64,000 nucleotides of DNA from Zymoseptoria tritici IPO323 (GCF_000219625.1 NC_018212.1:868001-932000), one strand, 5' to 3'; shown: positions 1 through 10,771, numbered from the stretch's first letter. Numbers and translations: made by a program. The notes: generated by a model from the sequence alone, not told the origin.

Positions 1-1024
1 AGAAGCCAGAGAGGGCCTCAATGTACTCACACTTCAATATATATGCCTTTCCTTTTCCTTCTTCAGCCGGCAAGAAATCCTTCGCCATGATATTGAATGG
101 AACCCAAGACGCAGCAGCTCCTGGATCGAGCTGTTCACGCGATAAGATGCCTTCCAATATGCAAATACGCGAGGGACCCGGCGGCGTATGGAGCAGCACT
201 CTTGCGAATGAGCCATCATGGATGCACGCCGAGTAGTCGCTCTCGGTCTGTACAGTCCTGCTGGGCCAGAATGCAATGCATGCCGCGAGAAATAGCAGCT
301 TGGCGACGTAGGCATGCTTGGGATTAGACCTGTATAGGCAGGTCGAAGGTCGCTTGGGCAATGGCTATGCAGGCGCTGAAGGCCATAACGACGACTCGAC
401 CAGGATATCAACGATAGGCCAAAGCCCAGTTGGGAGTGTGATCTCGACGGACGGTTGAAGGAAGAGCAATCGACTCGAGGTTGAGTCGAAGGAAGGACGG
501 CGAGGGAGCCGTATCTTATGTAAGCGAAAATACGTGCCTGAGGCATGAGTAGCGCGATTGTCTTCCTGCCTTCTTCCTCCATCTCCTCGTTCATCGTAAA
601 TTTCTACTCCATCTCGACTGCGATTCTCGGATAGCAGAACTTCCGCTTGCCTTCGGACCTGTTACGAAGCACAGCCTCGTCTCCATGCAGTCATCAGCGT
701 ATCAGTGTCTGCCTTTTGGAAAGGTTGTCGAAGCCAGAGCCAATGCCAGGCCGTGGAACCGTCGAAAGCTCTCTGAAAGAGACAGGGATGGGGCTCGATG
801 GCGCACGTCTGACCGCCGCTTCGTCCGGTCCATGGCGATCCGGTTCAAGGGTCACCATACGCAGGTAAAGGTGGAGTGCTCACACTCGTACAACGCACTC
901 TTAGATAAACGACGGCAAGTAGAATGACGCTCAAGACCGAGTCGACTTTGTTTTTATATTCACTTTCTTGTCCTCCTGGTCCGTAAGACGCGCTACTCTG
1001 ACGAGTCCATCTCGACAGCCTTTC
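1..1024. other. Left flank, no supported gene
   Basis: No frame here shows a recognisable domain or a convincing exon set. A 186-codon open frame on the minus strand (34-594) has an amino-acid mix rich in Ser, Arg and His with no motif, typical of a chance frame. A GT..AG-compatible donor on the minus strand near 22-28 could belong to a gene running off the left edge, but nothing confirms it. The last few hundred bases should hold the promoter of the P450 that starts at 1025. Confidence 0.4.
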
Positions 1025-2993
1025 ATGAACATGGCCGAAGTTTTCCACCCTTCACTACTGCTGACAGCAGCAGTCGCTGGCGTGGCGACGCACATCGTGT
1101 ACTTCCAGCGATGTGAATACACGCGACACATGCGCACGCTCGTCTGGCTGTTTCTGGGTGCCATCGCCGCTGGTCCGTTACTGCTTGCACGATTCGGCGC
1201 TGCGTCCATCACAGCATGCATCCTAACGAACACTGCGTTGATCGGTACCTTCGTCACGGCTACGATACTCAGCACATTGTTCTACAGACTCTTTCTAAAT
1301 CCTCTCAACCGCTTTCCCGGACCGTACCTTGCGCGACTCAGCAACTTCTGGATCGCCTTCCATGTCGGTAAAGACCTCAATCACCACCTCAAATTGGAAG
1401 CTCTTCATCGGTAGGTCGATAGTACATCAGATGTTCCGCCGAGAGAATGCTAATGTGGGTGATCTGCTTGGGTAGTCAATATGGCTCCATCGTCAGGGTA
1501 GGCGCAAATCGTCTGTCCATCATCCACCCTGACGTTATTGATGCCGGTTTGAAAAACGACAGCGTGGCTTCCAAAGGTCCATCGTACGATCATGATCATC
1601 CTCACAGCAACCTACATGGACTGCGAGACAAAAAGGTTCACGACAAGCTGCGAAACAATGTATGGGCACCGGCATTCTCCGATCGAGCGCTTCGCGAATA
1701 CGAGCCACAAGTCCGTGTCTTCGTCGACAAAGTTCTTGCGCAGATCGCGAAACGAGAGGGACAACCCATGAATCTCTCCATGTGGTTTGTCTTGTTCTCA
1801 TTCGATGTGATGTGGGCTCTTGCGTTTGGGAAGTACTACGGATACATTGGTAAGAAAGTGAAGTGCAGAAGGCCTCCAGTGTTCGAGACTGTCTCGGACG
1901 CCGGGGCCTTCGTCCAGTCCACATTGTCTACGACATCCGCTGACCTTATACGCTTTGCTTTTGCAGATGCAGGTGAGAGGCATGAAATGCAAAACATACT
2001 GGACAATGCGATGGCAGTTCTGGGCCTGTCACTCCCACAATGGTGTGGTCTACTGCCTCTAAATCGCGGCTGCGTGTGCTAATTGTAGTAGGTTCATGAG
2101 ACTACTGAGAATGCTGCCGGGAGACTCGACCGGCCACTTCAAATTCGTTCGCTATACCAACAGCGAACTAGAGGACTCAGTCAGAAATAACTTCGCCCAG
2201 AAGGATGATGCCGAACTCAAGCTACCGCCTGGCAAGGTGATCTCATCGTACCTCTTGGAGCATTACAAGAAAGCACCGAATCCGGAAACAAACCTGATGT
2301 TCCAGTCAGACGCCCGATTGATCGTCGTTGCAGGCAGCGACTCCGTTGCGACTACCACGACGTTCTTGTTCCATGAACTTGCAAAGCACCCTGAAATTGT
2401 CTCACGCATCAGAGAAGATATCCGGCAGATACTCGGAGATCGCTCGGTCGAAGAATACACCGATGCGGACGGCGTGCGGTCCAAGTACCTGAACGGCGTG
2501 ATTAACGAAGCACTGCGACTTTATCCACCCAGCCCTGCGGGCGTGAATCGGGACACACCGCCAGAAGGAATGAGGGTCGGCGACGTCTACATTCCCGGAA
2601 ACGTCAATTTCAACATGCCCGGCTGGATCACGGGTCGAGGTTGGTCCTGATGAACGAACGTCAAATGATCATTCCACTGACAGACTTCCCCCAGATGAAT
2701 CAATCTACGTCCGTGCGCACGAACTCATACCCGAGCGGTGGTACAGCCAGCCTGAGCTCATCAAGAACCGCGGCGCCTACGCTCCCTTCGCAAAAGGATC
2801 CTGGGGTTGCATTGGCAAGAACCTGGCACTGATGGAACTTCGCTCCATGACTGCGAATGTCCTGTTGAGGTACGACATGCGAATGGCGCCGGGTGAGGAT
2901 GGATGGCGACTGCAGCATAAGAGTCAGGATCATGGGATGATGTGTCTGGCGCCGTTTGAAGTTGTATTCACGCCTGTGGGTGCGAATGGTTGA
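1025..2993 (+). CDS. Cytochrome P450 monooxygenase (five exons)
   Basis: Haem-thiolate monooxygenase, expected on the ER membrane. Model: 1025-1410, 1476-1849, 1967-2042, 2092-2639, 2695-2993, giving 560 aa. All introns are GT..AG and the frame is kept across each join. The N-terminus has about three hydrophobic segments before the proline-rich hinge (FPGPYLARLS). Visible motifs are the I-helix AGSDSVATT near residue 357, the ExxR helix (EALR) near 418, PERW, and the haem loop FAKGSWGCIGK with the cysteine near 499. The length suits a fungal class II P450. The multi-helix N-terminus resembles the enzymes usually annotated as tryprostatin B 6-hydroxylase-like or benzoate 4-monooxygenase-like, but the substrate cannot be read from sequence. 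A start at 968 in the same frame is possible; 1025 gives the cleaner membrane anchor. A UstYa-type gene lies 1 kb downstream in convergent orientation. Confidence 0.9.
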
Positions 2994-3483
2994 GCGGCGT
3001 TGCGGAAAGGGCAACCTGGTTGAGATGTTTGTATCTGTTCTTTACATCACTGCATGTATCGAGTCTTGATCGTCAAAAGGAGATGGCTGAAATTGTCGAA
3101 CTTTGTCACAATTGCGGCCTCGTCGCGCGGAGCAGATCCACGTCGAGGAGTGTCGACGGTAGCCTCACTGCGTTTCCCATCATCAACTGATGCCCTCGTT
3201 ATGTCGCACCGCCTCTTTCATGAGACATCCGGCGGAATGCCGCTCGTCTTTGGAGCCCGTCACCGAATCCGGCCTTTCCCTCACTTCACCATCAACGCAT
3301 TTCATCATCATGATCGTAACTTGTCTGGCTGGCTGGAATAGTCGTTTCCGCGCCAATTTCCGCTGTAACCACTTTGCTGGGCGAAGCGTTGCCTGGAGTT
3401 CCGAGCAAGGGGCCGAGCAGATTGTTGGGCTTAGGACCCTGAGAGCGCTGGAGAATAGCCGAGAGCAGGACTGATGCTAACAG
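2994..3483. other. Intergenic, P450 downstream region
   Basis: Downstream flank of the P450. A minus-strand frame (3292-3543) could begin with a hydrophobic leader, but it has no cysteines, no domain and no supported splice partners. I see no definite gene. Confidence 0.35.
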
Positions 3484-3714
3484 ACTTCCGGCCAGACGTG
3501 TGTCGAGCCTGTTGGATGCGTGGCGGACAAAGCCAGCTATCATGTCTTATGGTACTCGGAGGAGTGCGATATGGAAAAGTGCGAGGAATGTGATCTTGTT
3601 GCCGCCTGGCTACATGCGGGAGAATGTCGATGTGAACGGAGCGGGAGCATGTGTCGCATCTGTGCGTTGGGAGCAAGGGCATGTGGTTGGTCTTTTATTG
3701 AGGAACATCAGTAG
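3484..3714 (+). CDS. Possible 3' exon of a cysteine-rich small protein
   Basis: From a good splice acceptor (gctaacag, ending at 3483, with a CTAAC branch site) one frame stays open to a TAG at 3712-3714. It encodes about 76 residues with 11 cysteines, including CDMEKCEEC, GECRCE and CRIC. Such cysteine density in one frame is unlikely by chance. No matching first exon with a signal peptide could be placed in the 300 bp upstream, so the gene is incomplete as modelled. It could be a secreted effector-like protein, a metal-binding protein or a relic. A start at 3520 (ATG) would make a 64-aa intronless version. Confidence 0.3.
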   Translation, partial: TSGQTCVEPVGCVADKASYHVLWYSEECDMEKCEECDLVAAWLHAGECRCERSGSMCRICALGARACGWSFIEEHQ

Positions 3715-3999
3715 TCAGATGTGGTCCAACTCCTCTTCCCTTCTGTTTCGATGACGAGGTTCTCTTTATGCCCCTTTCCCGAAGTCTCCAAGGCGGTAGC
3801 CATCGATCAGGGGCAGAGCGCCTGTTTGCTGCAGCTGCAGATCGATGACTGATGCGCTATGGTAGCTGTGATCTGCACTACGCAGCCGATATGTCGCTCG
3901 TAAGTCGTCCTCCAGCTGAGCGCTGCGTCAGGGCATGGCCAATCGACGGAGAGTTGGTGCCAGTGGGACGGAGGAACGGAGAGGTAACGTCGCCTTGCT

Positions 4000-5017
4000 T
4001 TATTCATGAAATGTACCGGGCAACCCGCTGAAACTAATGACAGGCGGCACATGTCCACGCTGTTTTTGCGGCTTGTTGTTCCACTGATTTTTCTGAAACC
4101 AACGCCAGTAAGAGTCAAAGTTCCGACATTGCTTCTGCTGTCCGAAAATCGGCTGCGGACCGTCCTCATTCGGGTCGAGATCCCCATATGGGACCACACG
4201 GATATCCGTATCGCACATGACGTACTGCCTCAGCTGTTCGACACAATGGGCAGAGTGGGCTTCGATAATGGTGTGGTTTTCGACCGCATTCCATTGGCTC
4301 GGGCCAAATGATACGCCATGTTTGCGGTAGTAGTCGATGTTGTACCATTGGCCTTGCCGGAGGAGATTGAGGCAATGCAGCAAGTGGTTGACTTGGATCT
4401 CGACAGGATATCCGGCGTACGGCGTATTCTTCTCCCATGGGCCTGTCAAGCTGTGATTATATTCCGTCGATAAGCCGTAGAAGTGCGCGTCTCCCTCGGG
4501 AATGAGAATGTTGATGTCTGCGTCAAGGGAGTCAGACCATGAAATCGGGAACGGCGAAAAGTAGGTACAAACCATATGTTCCCAGGTCAGCCCAGTATCG
4601 GTCCACTTCTGCTGCCACTTCGTCTCCCATCGTAGCTGGACGTGTATACTCTGACTCGGTCAGGTGTGCAAAGTTGAGCTCGTTGAACGTTTCCGTGTGC
4701 CAGCTTCGGTCGATTGACGACATGAACGGCGATGCTGCTTTGTGTCAGGCAAAACACACACTTGCTCTTGCTGATATCGACTTACGAGAGTCACCGTCGC
4801 GGAACAGTAGCGAGTCGGTACACGGGCTACGTATGAGCTGGCGGTCCACGAGGAGAGTGATGGCACTGGTAGCGATCAAAGCGATGATGTGAAAGAGGTA
4901 CTTCCATCTTGAAGTCTTCTTCGGGAGATGGCCGGTCGTGTAGTCCGCTTCGAGGCTTTCGGCAGACTGATCGAGTCGAGAGTATTGCTGTTTGTTATCC
5001 GTGAACATGCTCATCAT
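4000..5017 (-). CDS. DUF3328 / UstYa-family oxidase-like protein
   Basis: Model: complement(4000-4517, 4573-4734, 4786-5017), 303 aa. A single membrane helix lies near residues 33-52 after a short cytosolic head. The catalytic-type domain follows, with two HxxHC motifs, HLLHC near 176-180 and HSAHC near 219-223. These paired motifs define the UstYa (DUF3328) family, whose members carry out oxidative cyclisation or chlorination in fungal ribosomal peptide (dikaritin) and other secondary pathways. Both introns (51 and 55 bp) have GT..AG ends and restore the frame exactly. The start could equally be the Met at 5008, a few codons in. The neighbouring P450 fits a biosynthetic setting, but no second UstY gene, no Kex2-repeat precursor and no other tailoring genes are visible, so a cluster is only a hypothesis. 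Confidence 0.85.
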
Positions 5018-5198
5018 TACCGACGGTGTAGGCGCTGAGAGACAGTCAACGGTGGGAAACACTGTTGACACGAACAACACAGGTAGCGTTTGATCATGTG
5101 GTATAGCATCGGGTGCCCGTCGGCATTAGACGGGATCTGCTGTACGTCAGATATGATGTATGATCGCGGCTCAAGCAGTGGCGCGAAGCAAGAAGCTT

Positions 5199-5572
5199 GC
5201 TTCCAGGATATCGGGGTCAGATGCGGAGAAAGACATTGCAAGGAAGCTCCAAGTGACTGCCTCGAGCAAGAAACTGCTAACGTGTGCAAGGGGGAAGTTG
5301 GGTCGAGGGGAAGTTGTTAGCGTCCGGCCTGATTTGATGCCTGTTCTCGAGAGCAAGAGTCTTTGCCTGTTTAGGAGAAGCTAACAACTTCCCCTCGACC
5401 CAACTTCCCCCTTGCACACGTTAGGCTTTAGTTCTACAGAATACGAGCGTGCTTCAGGATGTCGGGGTCAGATGCGGAGACTGCGGGAAAGTTCAAGTGC
5501 CAGCCTCATGCAAGAAGCTTGCCAGGTCTATCTGAATGCGAGCGTGCTCCAGGATATAGGATCAGATGCGGA
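5199..5572. repeat. Three diverged direct repeats
   Basis: A block of about 28 bp, consensus around GGGGTCAGATGCGGA preceded by GCTTCAGGAT, occurs near 5199-5228, 5451-5480 and 5545-5572. Flanking matches (gcaagaagcttgc and variants) suggest a larger unit of roughly 100-250 bp that has diverged. The second half of the 45-bp palindrome lies between the first and second copies. Confidence 0.7.
5277..5424. repeat. Perfect 45-bp inverted repeat with 58-bp spacer
   Basis: The left arm is 5277-5321 and the right arm is 5380-5424. The arms are exact reverse complements over 45 bp around a 58-bp spacer. Transcribed, it would form a very stable hairpin. It is too perfect to be old, so it is recent or selected. 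It lies 260 bp upstream of the UstYa gene start. Confidence 0.9.
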
Positions 5573-6550
5573 CAAGGACGGAGATATTCGACCATCGGGC
5601 CTTTTCGCAGGTCGCGTTCCTTGCCTTGTAAACTGCGCTTTGCTTTGACGGAGATGGCGATGGAGAGTTTCCTACTTGTGCCTGTCGGATTTGGCGCCAT
5701 TGATGGTAGCGCTGGACCAGAAGTGGCATCGGCTCGCATGCACCTTCGGAGGCTGCTGAAGTTCACGCAATATACTAGCCCTGTAATTCCAGAACCCAGC
5801 CGTGTACATCGGCTTCATAATCGGCCCGTTGTGGTGTTGTCATTGTTGTCATTGCAGGCTTCCCCGCCGAACTCAGATTTTACCCCGGAGTGGTCACCAA
5901 TGGCTCTAGCCCGGGATACAATGCTCCAGACAGGCAGAAATGTCGGCAGGTTCTCACGGGAGAACTTCGTATTTTCAATGCCGTGATGCAGAATTCCCCG
6001 GCTGTACCATGCACACAGAAGCACCCCGACCGTCGAAAACCCAATCGGAGCCCTTTTGAGACTCCGAAGAAGCTGGATGATGACGCCTGATCAGGTCTAA
6101 TCGGCTAATGTCTGGATCGCAATCGTTCCCCTCCTTGAGCAAGCACGCCGCCGTACATCCCGTAGCTGCAACGGACCTCGTTGCTCCGAACGCAATCGTG
6201 AGAGCTGGCAGCAAGGATATGCGCATTCGAGCAGGCCATGTTGGGCTTGATTGCTGCGCGAGACATTTAGCCAGAGTTTGGACGACAACGCAATTGGACG
6301 TCGCGGCAAGTGACGGAGAGGACTTCCCTAGTTCGCAAACGAGTGACATCAAACGCACTTTTCCCGATGTGCCACGGAGATGTGCCACTGGGCCTGGTGT
6401 CTCAACCATAAAAAGCCGAGATGAAATCCCCACGGACGGTTGAATAAGATCGATCTCTCCAGACCACATTCTCCAAAAGACACAAGTCGAACCTCCTCGG
6501 CAACAACAGAGTCCAAAGAACAAAAGTCGAATCTCCATCCATCAGCCAAG

Positions 6551-6890
6551 ATGAAGGCCAGCATCTTTCTCTGCATTGCCTCAATCGCGAGCGTCCTCGC
6601 TGTCCCCGTCGCAAACCCCAAGCCAGGTAAGGATCTCGCAAACGCATCTTGTCCTCTGTTCTGACCATCTTCGCGTGCAGCGTCCGCCAGAGAGGCGGCT
6701 GCTATCGAAGCGAGGAATGCTGCACCCATTGCGTCGCCTGGTAAGAATCTAACAATCGCAACTGCTTTCACCATGCTGACCAGTCTTGTGTGTAGAGTAC
6801 TCCTACAACCAATTCTGCTACCGCGGCACAGGATGTGAGGATGAGGCCGCTGCCAACGGAGTCGAAGTGAGGGATGCGCCCAAAGAGTAA
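6551..6890 (+). CDS. Small secreted peptide precursor, unknown
   Basis: Model: 6551-6626, 6681-6740, 6796-6890, 76 aa. The first exon is a clear signal peptide (MKASIFLCIASIASVLAVPV). Exon 2 is rich in Ala and Glu and contains EA dipeptides. Exon 3 carries YNQFCYRGTGCED, a single short loop closed by two cysteines, ahead of an acidic tail. Introns are 54 and 55 bp with gtaagg/gtaaga-type donors, all phase 1. The arrangement of leader, acidic Ala-rich spacer and short Cys-loop peptide recalls fungal alpha-pheromone precursors or other processed peptides, but there is no KR Kex2 site and no repeat, so this is not assigned. An in-frame alternative intron (6867-6917) would skip the stop and join a very cysteine-rich frame running past 7070. 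Confidence 0.6.
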
Positions 6891-7201
6891 GGGACATCCA
6901 GGTCGTCGAACGTCCAGCAGTGGTATCTGCGATGCGAGGCGGAGGAGGAGACTTGCTGGAAAAGCGGCCCGAGCTCATTTGTATGCAGATGCAATGTTTG
7001 CTGGGCTGTGCAGGATTCAAAGAGTGTTGCGTGTCGTTGTTCGAAGAAGTGCGGCACGTGCGACTGTCATTACAGGCCTGAGGCATCAATTCAATCATTA
7101 CCGTATTGCGACTTCTCATCTTCTTTTGCTCGACTCATCTTCAATCAATCTTTCGTAGAACTTCCAAGGAACTTTCAGCAACATCGACTGGTCTATACAC
7201 G

Positions 7202-8962
7202 ATGCCGCATGCTACAGCGCCCACATCGGGCCTTCAGGCCTTCATATTGTGCGGCCCAGGCGAGTCTCTCAGCACGTTTACCTCAAATCCAAAAGACCTC
7301 TCCAAGGCCATGATGCCAATCGCAAACCGTCCGATGGTCTGGTATCCGCTGGAATGGTGTTATAGAATGGGAATCAACGGTCGGTGAAGCGGAACATTGT
7401 TTTGAGTCCACAGAATCTGATTACAAGCAGACATCACACTCATCACGCCGCCCGAGTCACAACCAGCCCTGGAAGCAGCATTGGCCACGAATCCAGCACT
7501 GACAAGTTTACCATCACCAAAGCCTGAGATCTTGGCGCCTAAGGACTTGGAACAAACCACAGGAACCGGTGCCATTCTCCGTCTAGCCGAAGTCCAGAAG
7601 CGCATTATCTCAGATTTTGTAATCCTCCCTTGCGATATTGTCTCAGAGCTGGACGGAAGCAGGATATTGCAACAATGGATGACTCTCAATCCCCTGTCCT
7701 CCAGCAAGAAGCGTAAAGGTGGACTTGGCGTCTACTATCCGACGCAAGGACTCGAAGGTATCAGCAACAAGAATGACGAAACCGACTTCATCGCTACAAC
7801 ACCACTGCCACGACCTGCCGTGCCTCCACCACATGGTTCTTTGCGGCCGGAAGTTGAGACTGTCGCCTTGAGCATACCAACGGACTCTCTAAAGGACTCA
7901 ATCGAAGAAAACAACGGCGTATTCAAGATGCGCGTTCAATTGACCCAAAAGTACGGTCGCGTCAAGCTGAAGATGAAGCATCGAGATGCGCACGTCTACA
8001 TATTTCCCAGATGGGTCAAAGACTTTGCCGCACGGAATGAATCGTTCGACTCGATTAGTGAGGATGTCTTAGGCTGGTGGGCAAAAGCGCAGTGGCAGAA
8101 TGGCCTCGGCGAGAAGCTCGGACTGGACGAAGTGCTCAACCAGCACGAAGCCTCCCTCGAAGACATGGAGAACTCTCAGATCGAGGAGGACATCGCCGAC
8201 GCCGCGCAACTTTCAAGTACCAAGATATCGCTCCCCGTGCGGCCCGTAACAGACACCACTTTCGCAAGTCGAGTTGGCTCTCGCGCACCGCTAGCGAAAG
8301 GCCTCGAGCCGCTTGAGGTACCACCGCTGCTTGCGTATATTCAGCCGATTTCGCCTTCTGGACTTCCAACGGCCGATCATCCTCTCATACGCCGTATCGA
8401 CACATCTGCTGCGCTGCTCAGTGTTTCGCTCTACCTTGCCAAACAGACCTTTCCCACCCACCTTCTTGCTCCAGAGCACAAGATTCATCCATCAGCCATT
8501 GTTGGCCTGCAATCTCGAGTCGCTCAGGAAGACAGCCTTATAGCCGAGAACGTCAAGATCGGGACACGAAGTGTGGTCAAGGAAAGTGTTGTCGGCGCAA
8601 ATTGCGAGATCGGAAACTATGTCAAACTCACACGATGCTTGCTGATGGACGGCGTGAAGGTGGGAGACGGCGTTCAGCTGACCGGATGTATTGTTGGCCG
8701 GCGAGCACGTATTGAGGGAGTGAAGCCTATGCCAACAGAGCCAGCTGAGGCCGCGACTGAGGAGGATGGCAAAGCGAAGAAAAAGAAGCCTGCCCGTGAT
8801 GACGACGAGGAGGACCGGACGAAGCTTACAGAATGTGAAGTCGCGCCAAATTTTGTGGTGCAAGCGGGTACAGAGGCGAAGGGCGAAAAAATGATGGCAG
8901 AACTCGCGGGCATGGAGGGCGAGAGCGAAGAGGAGGAAGCGACCGAGGATGATCTGGCTTGA
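7202..8962 (+). CDS. GCD1: Translation initiation factor eIF2B subunit gamma
   Basis: Model: 7202-7379, 7431-8962 (one 51-bp intron), 569 aa. This is a catalytic-subcomplex component of eIF2B, the guanine nucleotide exchange factor that recycles eIF2-GDP in the cytosol. The N-terminal half is the nucleotidyltransferase-like fold (LCGPG.., SKAMMPIANRPMVWYPLEW near the start, then DITLITPP after the splice). The C-terminal third shows the hexapeptide-repeat left-handed beta-helix (VGLQSRVAQ, ENVKIGTRSVV, VGANCEIGNYVKLT), followed by a Lys-rich and acidic tail. The length is normal for fungal orthologues. The symbol is by analogy with yeast GCD1. Confidence 0.9.
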
Positions 8963-9059
8963 TTGAGTCGACCACGGACGGCGACATGATCTTGCATCTC
9001 ATAAGCCAGCTGGGTGCTCCACGCGTAACACAGCCGCTGGCCGCCTCGCGTCCATCTTT

Positions 9060-10089
9060 TCACGACAGCCATCGAGCGATCAAGCTTCCTGCCACTGCCA
9101 GCGAAAACAACGTCGCTGGACCCGCGAGCGCAATTCCCGAAGACCCGCCACTTTGCGGGCCAGCCGACTCCTTGCTGCTCTGCGAAGTGTTCGACATCGA
9201 TGGAATTTCTCCTCGAGAGCCATCTGCAGTGGTGTTATACCGCATAACGATGCGCTGAATCTTAAAGACCGCATCGTTCTGCGGAGGACCAACCGTGAAG
9301 TCCGGGTCGCCGTTCCTACACACGAAGCTCGATTAGCTAGACGCCATCTCAGCATATACCTCGAACGAAACTCACGTCCACGCATTCCAAGTCCACGCCC
9401 CAGAAGTCGTAGGAACGTTACCGTCAATTTGCTGCTTGTTACACCGTCGAGGTAGAAAGTGCTCACGCCTTGCGTCCAATCAATGCGATACTCATGGACT
9501 GCAGATGTCGCATCGCCGGAAGCTCGACCATTGATCTCAAACGAGTCTTCCGTGCCGTGAGGGCCTTGATTGGTGTATTGCATCACCCGTGTGCCGTTGT
9601 TCGTGCCCTGATTCGAAGTCGATTCCGGGTCGCTGATCCATTCGATGTCGATTTCTTGGCTGTCGTTGTGGTAGAAGAACATGCCTGCCACATCGTAAGA
9701 ACGCATCGTCACTCGCAGCTCGAGTGTCACAGACCATTGCAAATCCCAGCTTCACCGGTCAAGATGGCGTACGTACAAACACTCGCGTACATGACCTCAA
9801 ACTCCGTCGACACCTCTCCACACTGGATTGGACTCTCAGTCTGACCGCCTGGCACGGTGAGATGTAGAAAGCCGTCGCTGATTTGCACGTTGGAAGCGTT
9901 GAATTGGTGGTTGAATTTAGCTGTAGAGTCGGCGTCTGCGAGATCTTCGATTGTGTCTGTCGATATGATGAGGCCAGTTGGAAGGGCTTGGCCGTCGAAT
10001 GTAAAGGTGGTTGTTGATGCCCATTGTGCCGATGCTGAGATGAGGGTGGATGCTGCTAGTGCTAGGTAGACGGCTGTAGAGCTGTACAT
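9060..10089 (-). pseudogene. GH16 glucanase/transglycosylase-like, frame-broken
   Basis: Model: complement(9060-9315, 9376-9684, 9735-10089). It has a signal peptide (MYSSTAVYLALAASTLISASAQ), a GH16 core with the catalytic motif EIDIE around residues 129-133, and a Ser/Gly-rich C-terminus ending in a hydrophobic segment like a GPI-attachment signal. Such enzymes act on beta-glucans in or at the cell wall. The two introns (50 and 60 bp) are clean. The exon total is 920 bp, one base short of a whole number of codons. The reading frame breaks near 9418-9424, between the segment ending SSKLT and the expected NVPTTSGAWTWNAW. One base seems to be missing there. It is either a recent inactivation or a sequence error. 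About 306 aa if intact. Confidence 0.8.
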
Positions 10090-10771
10090 GTCCGCAGTGT
10101 ATGAAGAAGTGTGTACCGTAGTGATGAATGAAGAGACGGATGAGGAAAGCTTGTGGCAGTTGGTCTAGAACTTGTGTATATGGGCGTAGGTTCAGAAGGA
10201 TGCGCTAGATGGTTAGACTTCCGCCATTGCACACAGCCGCGTTTGAGGCTTGTTGCTATGCTTCGTGGTATCGGGCTGTACATTATCCGGCATCGAACAA
10301 CAGCATTGATGATGTCGAAAAAATATTGAAGCATTTCGACACTCAATCCTGCGCATCGGCTACACCGATGCGGCTCTGGTCAACAGTCAGTGCACCGATG
10401 CGTGCGGCATCCATCCGTGCTGTGGTTGAAGGTCTTGGTCGAGGCACATTTCGCAAGTGAGTCCAGAAGACCCTCGGAGGCACATATTCGAGGTGTATAG
10501 ACTCACTGCTAGACATAACTTCGGTTCGAAATCCAAAAGTTTAGCGTCCGGGACAGCTGAGAGGCCATACCACTGTTCGAGCGTCCGGATTGGGAACCTC
10601 TACCACAGAATGGTCAACTGAGGGCCATCAACTTCGGTGTGTACCTGACAGGTCGCAAAAACATGGCAACAGTCAGTATAAGAGATTCAGCAACCGCAAG
10701 CATGGAGACCGTAATACCAACCATACAATACCGCACTCCACACGAGAACAGCCCACAAGACACCACCCACC
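10090..10771. other. Intergenic, divergent promoters
   Basis: This separates the minus-strand GH16 gene from the plus-strand unknown gene at 10772. No domain-bearing frame is seen. It should contain both promoters. Confidence 0.4.

Larger units (their letters stand above)
5018..6550. other. Repeat-bearing intergenic region
   Basis: No gene is supported. It holds a perfect 45-bp inverted repeat (5277-5424) and three diverged direct repeats (5199-5572), listed separately. Open frames on both strands are short and motif-free. Confidence 0.5.

Noticed and set aside
34..594. 186-codon minus-strand frame at the left edge
   Set aside because: No motif, leader or plausible splice partner; composition typical of chance.
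5199..5572. Diverged repeats as a repeated ribosomal-peptide precursor beside the UstYa gene
   Set aside because: Frames differ between copies, there is no leader and no Kex2 pairs, so they do not encode a repeated core peptide.
9376..9425. Using the gtaacg site near 9424 (minus strand) as a donor to avoid the GH16 frameshift
   Set aside because: It would delete the conserved NVPTTSGAWTWNAW segment and the following exon would be in the wrong frame and stop early.
9750..9772. A 23-bp intron in the GH16 gene that would also keep a reading frame
   Set aside because: Too short for splicing. The alternative 50-bp intron 9685-9734 restores the family sequence ICNGMFFYHN exactly.
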